Of a stretch of DNA of 20,759 nucleotides, positions 17,540 to 20,759 are shown piece after piece. A program made the position numbers and the translations under genes. The stretch comes from an uncultured Eubacteriales bacterium. Lineage in GTDB: Bacteria; Bacillota; Clostridia; Oscillospirales; Acutalibacteraceae. Under the pieces are notes generated by a model, which saw only the letters and a program-made list of their open reading frames with translations, was not told the origin of the DNA and ran no database searches. Each line of letters opens with the position of its first letter. The first letter of the stretch is position 1. Location of the stretch: NCBI GenBank assembly GCA_934615635.1, contig CAKTTT010000020.1:1-20759 (forward strand), given 5' to 3'.

Positions 17540-18781
17540 ATGGAACCTGGCTCATGGATACTCGTCGGGGTGCTGGTGGTACTGGTGGTACTCTCCGCCT
17601 ATTTTTCCGCCACGGAAACCGCCTTTTCCAGCCTCAACCGCATCCGGCTGAAAAGCCTGGCGGAGGGCGGCGATAAAAAAGCCGCCCTGGCCCTGTCGCT
17701 GGAAGAAAATTATGACAAGCTGCTGTCCACCATCCTCATTGGGAACAACATCGTCAACATCGCCTCTGCCTCCATCGCCACGGTGGTGTTCGTCGCTTTT
17801 CTGGGGGATCTGGGGGTGACGGTATCCACGGTGGTGATGACGGTGGTGGTGCTGATTTTCGGGGAGATTTCTCCCAAAAGCCTGGCGAAGCAGAACGCCG
17901 AGGCCTTCGCCATGTTTTCCGCGCCGATACTGCGGGTGATGATGGTGCTTTTCACGCCGCTGAATTTCCTGTTCATGCAGTGGAAAAAGCTCCTCAACCG
18001 GATTTTCCGGCCCAGGGAAACGCCCGGCATCACCGGCGAGGAGCTACTCACCCTTGTGGAAGAGGTGGAAAACGAGGGCAGCATCGGCGCGCATGAGGGA
18101 GAGTTGATTCGGGCGGCCATCGAGTTCGACGACCGCAGCGTGGAGGAGATTCTCACTCCCCGGGTGGAAATGGCGGCGGTGGCGGAGGAAAGCGACGCCG
18201 GAGAGGTGGAGGAGGTTTTTCTCAGCGAGGGCTACTCCCGCCTGCCGGTTTACCGGGAAACGGTGGATACCATTGTAGGCGTGATCCATGAAAAGGAGCT
18301 GTACGCCGCCATACATGAAGGAGTGCCCTGGCAGACCAAGCTCCAGCAGCCTCTCTGTGTGCCGGAAGGGATGAAGATTTCCGCTCTGCTGCGGCAGTTG
18401 CAGCAGGCCAAGGCCCATCTGGCCGTGGTGGTGGATGAGTTTGGCGGCACCTGTGGGCTGGTGACCATGGAGGACATCCTGGAGGAGCTGGTGGGCGAGA
18501 TCTGGGACGAGCACGACGAGGTGGAGGAGGATTTCCGCCGGATCGACGACAGAACGGTGGAGGCTGCCGGCGGCGCCCGGGTGGAGGATCTGTTTGAGCT
18601 GATGGGATTGGAGGCGGATTGTGACGCCTTAACGGTCAGCGGCTGGACGATGGAAGAGCTGGGCGCGGTTCCCCAGGAGGGGGATGCGTTCGAATACGGC
18701 GGCCTGCTGCGGGCGACGGTGTCGAAGGTGGAAAACCGTCGGGCGGAGCGGGTACTGGTGACCCGGTTGCTGGAAACATGA
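17540..18781 (+). CDS. CNNM/DUF21-CBS membrane protein (HlyC/CorC family)
   Basis: The 413-residue protein has a CNNM (DUF21) membrane domain (about 1-150) with helices near 5-25, 62-85, 90-108 and 124-147. It carries the conserved LIGNNIVNIASAS and FGEISPKSLAK segments. A pair of CBS domains follows (about 205-325; TPRVEM, VVVDEFGGTCGLVTMEDILEE), then the CorC_HlyC transporter-associated domain (335-410). Family members in bacteria (CorC/MpfA/YhdP types) export or control magnesium, possibly also sodium, with ATP-Mg sensed by the CBS pair. The older name haemolysin is misleading. I use the ATG at 17540 because a frame extending to 17258 overlaps the AEC gene. AAAGGAG lies 12 bases upstream, a somewhat long spacing. 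It is the last gene before the inverted repeat at 18829. Confidence 0.93.
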   Translation: MEPGSWILVGVLVVLVVLSAYFSATETAFSSLNRIRLKSLAEGGDKKAALALSLEENYDKLLSTILIGNNIVNIASASIATVVFVAFLGDLGVTVSTVVMTVVVLIFGEISPKSLAKQNAEAFAMFSAPILRVMMVLFTPLNFLFMQWKKLLNRIFRPRETPGITGEELLTLVEEVENEGSIGAHEGELIRAAIEFDDRSVEEILTPRVEMAAVAEESDAGEVEEVFLSEGYSRLPVYRETVDTIVGVIHEKELYAAIHEGVPWQTKLQQPLCVPEGMKISALLRQLQQAKAHLAVVVDEFGGTCGLVTMEDILEELVGEIWDEHDEVEEDFRRIDDRTVEAAGGARVEDLFELMGLEADCDALTVSGWTMEELGAVPQEGDAFEYGGLLRATVSKVENRRAERVLVTRLLET

Positions 18782-19101
18782 GTTCCCTCTTTGGCGCCGC
18801 CCTTCGTGGGACGGCGGAAGGAAAAGACAGCATAAAGCGCGCCGCGAATTCTATTCGCGGCGCACTTTATGCTTAGACTGTTGAAAAAGTCGTTTCGTGA
18901 AAATATTGTACGAAAAGTTTTCGCCCGCCTTTGGCGGAAGGCGGTGGGGTCGAGAGGCCAAGCCCCGCCGCATCCCGCAGGGCGCGAAAGTGCGCAGGAG
19001 GGCGGGCATCCCACTGGTATGTTTTTCGGTGGGACTCCTCTCGGGGCCATGGCCGGGGCCCACGCTTTTATGAAGCGGGATTTCGGCGGAGCGGGAGGCG
19101 T
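18782..19101. other. Gene-free gap between convergent genes: terminator plus unexplained segment
   Basis: No gene is supported in these 320 bases. The left part holds the inverted repeat at 18829-18873. The right part (18874-19101) includes an AT-richer start (18880-18925) and several short hairpins: CCGCC/GGCGG near 18930, CCCAC/GTGGG near 19011-19036, and the palindrome GGCCATGGCC near 19045. It has weak open frames on both strands with no ribosome site. Confidence 0.5.
18829..18873. terminator. Long inverted repeat, probable bidirectional terminator
   Basis: A 21-bp stem with one mismatch (18829-18849 with 18853-18873) and a three-base loop lies 47 bases after the CorC-type gene. On the - strand it is followed by TGTCTTTTCCTT, which fits termination of the convergent two-component operon. 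The + strand tail is less T-rich. Confidence 0.75.
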
Positions 19102-20109
19102 TTAAACCACCGTTTTATAAAAGCGGATGGAAAAGGTGGTTCCCCGCCCGGGATAGCTGTCCGCCGTGATGTCCCCGTTTTGCTGGAGAATAATGCTTTT
19201 CGCCATGGCCAAGCCGATGCCCACGCTGTCTTCGTGGGCGTTCCGGCCACGGTAAAACCGGGTGAAGATGTGGGGCAGATCCTCTTTGGGGATGCCCTCG
19301 CCGGTATCGGCGATGCGGATCTGGGTATAGATGGGGTTGCCCTCCCAGGCCACCTGCAGCCGGCCACCGCAAGGGGTGTGCTCCATGCAGTTTTTCAGAA
19401 TATTGATGAGGGCTTCCATAGTCCAATGGGCGTCGCCTATAAAGTACACCCCCTCGCCCCCCTCCAGCTCCAGGGTCTGTTCCTTGAGCTCCATGGGAAT
19501 CAGCAGGGGAGAGACGGCCTTTTCCACCAGACTGCGCACGTTCACCGGGTCCTTCTTCATCACCGCCACCCCGGCATCCAGCTTGGACAGCTTGAGCAGG
19601 GAGGAAACCAGCCATTCGATCCGCTCCAACTGCGCCCGGAGGCGGCCGGTGAACTCCCGGCGTTTTTCCTCCGGCAGTTCGCTGTCCTGCAGCAGATCCG
19701 CCATCATCAGCATGGAGGTCAGAGGCGTTTTCAACTGGTGAGAGATATCCGCCATGGAATCGGACAGGGATACCTTTTCCTGCCGCAGCCGCTCGTTGTA
19801 TTCCGAGAGCATCGCCGTGACCTTGTACAGCTCGCTTTTGAGGATGCTCAGCTCCCCTTCCTCGTTGTCCCGCACGTCCAGGCTGTAGTCGCCTCCGGCG
19901 ATTCGGCGGAGGTTGGCAGCCAGCTTTTCCATTTCCCGGTAGCGCCAGGCGGTAAAGAGGAGGGCCACCGCGGCCACGGCGAGAGAGCCGCCCAAAGCCG
20001 CCAGACCGGTCCATACGTCGCGGCAGAATCCGGCAGCGGCCGCTACGGCGGTGGTCAGCCCCAGCAGTACGCAGAGCCGCTGCACCTCCTGGCTGCGGAA
20101 AAAGGTCAT
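19102..20109 (-). CDS. Sensor histidine kinase with short two-helix membrane sensor
   Basis: This 335-residue HisKA/HATPase_c kinase has two N-terminal helices (about 11-28 and 36-54) separated by fewer than ten residues, so it has no extracellular sensor domain. That is the layout of intramembrane-sensing kinases such as BceS. A HAMP-like linker follows (about 55-110). The phosphoacceptor is His124 in ADISHQLKTPL. The ATPase domain shows the N box NILKNCMEHTP, the G1 box DTGEGIP, an F-box-like FTRFYRG and the G2 box GIGLAMAKS, all intact. The ATG at 20109 has GGGGGAG six bases upstream and lies 3 bases after the response-regulator stop, so translation is probably coupled. BceS-type kinases often pair with an antimicrobial-peptide ABC transporter. 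None is in this window, so the signal is unknown. Confidence 0.92.
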   Translation of the reverse strand: MTFFRSQEVQRLCVLLGLTTAVAAAAGFCRDVWTGLAALGGSLAVAAVALLFTAWRYREMEKLAANLRRIAGGDYSLDVRDNEEGELSILKSELYKVTAMLSEYNERLRQEKVSLSDSMADISHQLKTPLTSMLMMADLLQDSELPEEKRREFTGRLRAQLERIEWLVSSLLKLSKLDAGVAVMKKDPVNVRSLVEKAVSPLLIPMELKEQTLELEGGEGVYFIGDAHWTMEALINILKNCMEHTPCGGRLQVAWEGNPIYTQIRIADTGEGIPKEDLPHIFTRFYRGRNAHEDSVGIGLAMAKSIILQQNGDITADSYPGRGTTFSIRFYKTVV

Positions 20110-20112
20110 GGG

Positions 20113-20759
20113 TCACTCCCCCTTCCCGATGCGATAGCCCAGGCCCCGCACCGTTTGGATGATCACCGGGTTCTGCGGGTCGTCCTCGATCTTTTCCCGC
20201 AGCCGTTTGATGTAAACGGTCAGGGTGTTGTCGTTGACAAAGTCCCCCGACACGTCCCATATGCTTTCCAGAAGCTGGTTGCGGGAGAGAATCCGCCCCT
20301 CGTTGTTGACCAGGGAGAGGAGAAGCCGGTATTCCAGCGCGGTGAGGAACACGTCCCGGCCCTCCTTGTACACCTTGCCTTGCGCGGTGTTGATCTGCAC
20401 GCTGCCGAAGGTGTAGACGTTTCCCGCCTCCGTCCGGCCGCAGCGGCGCAGCACGCTGCGGATGCGGGAAACCAATTCCCGGAGCCGAAAGGGCTTGGTG
20501 ATATAGTCGTCCGCCCCCATGTCCAGGCCCATGACGATGTTACCCTCGTCATCCCGGGCGGTGAGAAAGATAACGGCGGCGCCGTCGTTTTTGGCTTTGA
20601 TGGCCCGGCAGACGTCGTAACCTGTGCCGTCGGGGAGGGACAGATCCAGTATCGCCAGGTCGAACCGCTCCGTCTGCAGCCGTTCCAGAGCGGGGCGGAC
20701 GGCGGTACAGACCACGGTTTCGAAGCCCTCCTGGCGCAGCGAATATTCCAGTCCCATGG
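20113..20759 (-). CDS. OmpR/PhoB-family response regulator (N-terminus outside the window)
   Basis: The frame stays open to the right edge. The ATG at 20757 is internal because the first beta strand and acidic pocket of the receiver domain are still missing, so the gene is cut by the window edge. The visible 214 residues include the phosphoacceptor Asp in LAILDLSLPDG (visible residue 38), FLTARDD with the conserved Thr, ITKPF with the conserved Lys, and a linker. A winged-helix DNA-binding domain follows (about 120-212; TALEYRLL, LLESIWD, VYIKRLREKIED, VRGLGYRIGKG). It is the partner of the kinase 3 bases downstream and should activate or repress promoters with direct repeats; its targets cannot be named from this window. 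Confidence 0.94.
   Translation of the reverse strand, partial: MGLEYSLRQEGFETVVCTAVRPALERLQTERFDLAILDLSLPDGTGYDVCRAIKAKNDGAAVIFLTARDDEGNIVMGLDMGADDYITKPFRLRELVSRIRSVLRRCGRTEAGNVYTFGSVQINTAQGKVYKEGRDVFLTALEYRLLLSLVNNEGRILSRNQLLESIWDVSGDFVNDNTLTVYIKRLREKIEDDPQNPVIIQTVRGLGYRIGKGE

Noticed and set aside
18869..19105. 78-codon + strand frame in the gap after the CorC-type gene
   Set aside because: It starts inside the terminator stem, has no ribosome site, and has low-complexity Gly/Ala/Arg content towards its end.

Overview
The window looks like a chromosomal stretch of a GC-rich, strictly anaerobic, fermentative member of the Clostridia, most plausibly the Oscillospiraceae or a relative. The evidence is a multi-subunit [FeFe] hydrogenase, pyruvate formate-lyase with its activase, a CIRCE-controlled clpB, low-GC-type sigma-A promoters with strong Shine-Dalgarno sites, and many short, strong intrinsic terminators. 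The taxonomic placement is inferred from gene content and was not searched. I see no tRNA, rRNA, CRISPR array, insertion sequence or phage gene.

Layout from left to right. Positions 1-3073 (+) hold the end of a NuoF-like flavoprotein subunit (hydB) followed by the catalytic [FeFe] hydrogenase subunit (hydA), closed by a perfect palindromic terminator. Positions 3159-4458 (-) hold a two-gene unit of unknown function: a proline/alanine-rich membrane protein, then a lipoprotein. Positions 4459-4971 are a regulatory block. It has a divergent promoter pair, a cobalamin riboswitch on the + strand with its own terminator, and the terminator of clpB on the - strand. The riboswitch has no gene behind it and faces the 3' end of clpB. 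Positions 4972-7739 (-) hold clpB with a perfect CIRCE operator. Positions 7841-9403 (-) hold an AbgT-family transporter, and 9718-10404 (+) a small alpha/beta hydrolase. Positions 10405-10808 are a gene-free structured gap. Positions 10809-11912 (-) hold a P-loop ATPase of the PRK06851 type. Positions 12194-15160 (+) hold pflB-pflA. Positions 15161-15661 are a long gene-free leader. Positions 15662-18781 (+) form a tight three-gene run: ComEC-like metallo-beta-lactamase lipoprotein, AEC-family permease, CNNM/CBS (CorC/HlyC-type) membrane protein. Positions 19102-20759 (-) hold a two-component system with an intramembrane-sensing-type histidine kinase; its response regulator is cut by the window edge.

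Metabolically, PflB-PflA convert pyruvate to acetyl-CoA and formate, and the HydA/HydB complex disposes of electrons as H2, probably from NADH and ferredoxin together. The other genes are housekeeping, transport and signalling functions not obviously tied to these two modules.

The most interesting observation is the orphan cobalamin riboswitch at 4680-4918. It has a near-consensus promoter, a convincing aptamer and an intrinsic terminator, but the next + strand gene starts 4.8 kb away. Any read-through transcript would be antisense to clpB. It could be a B12-controlled small or antisense RNA, or a relic of a lost B12-regulated gene. Three further gene-free segments (10540-10808, 15221-15661, 18874-19101) have structure that the genes do not explain.
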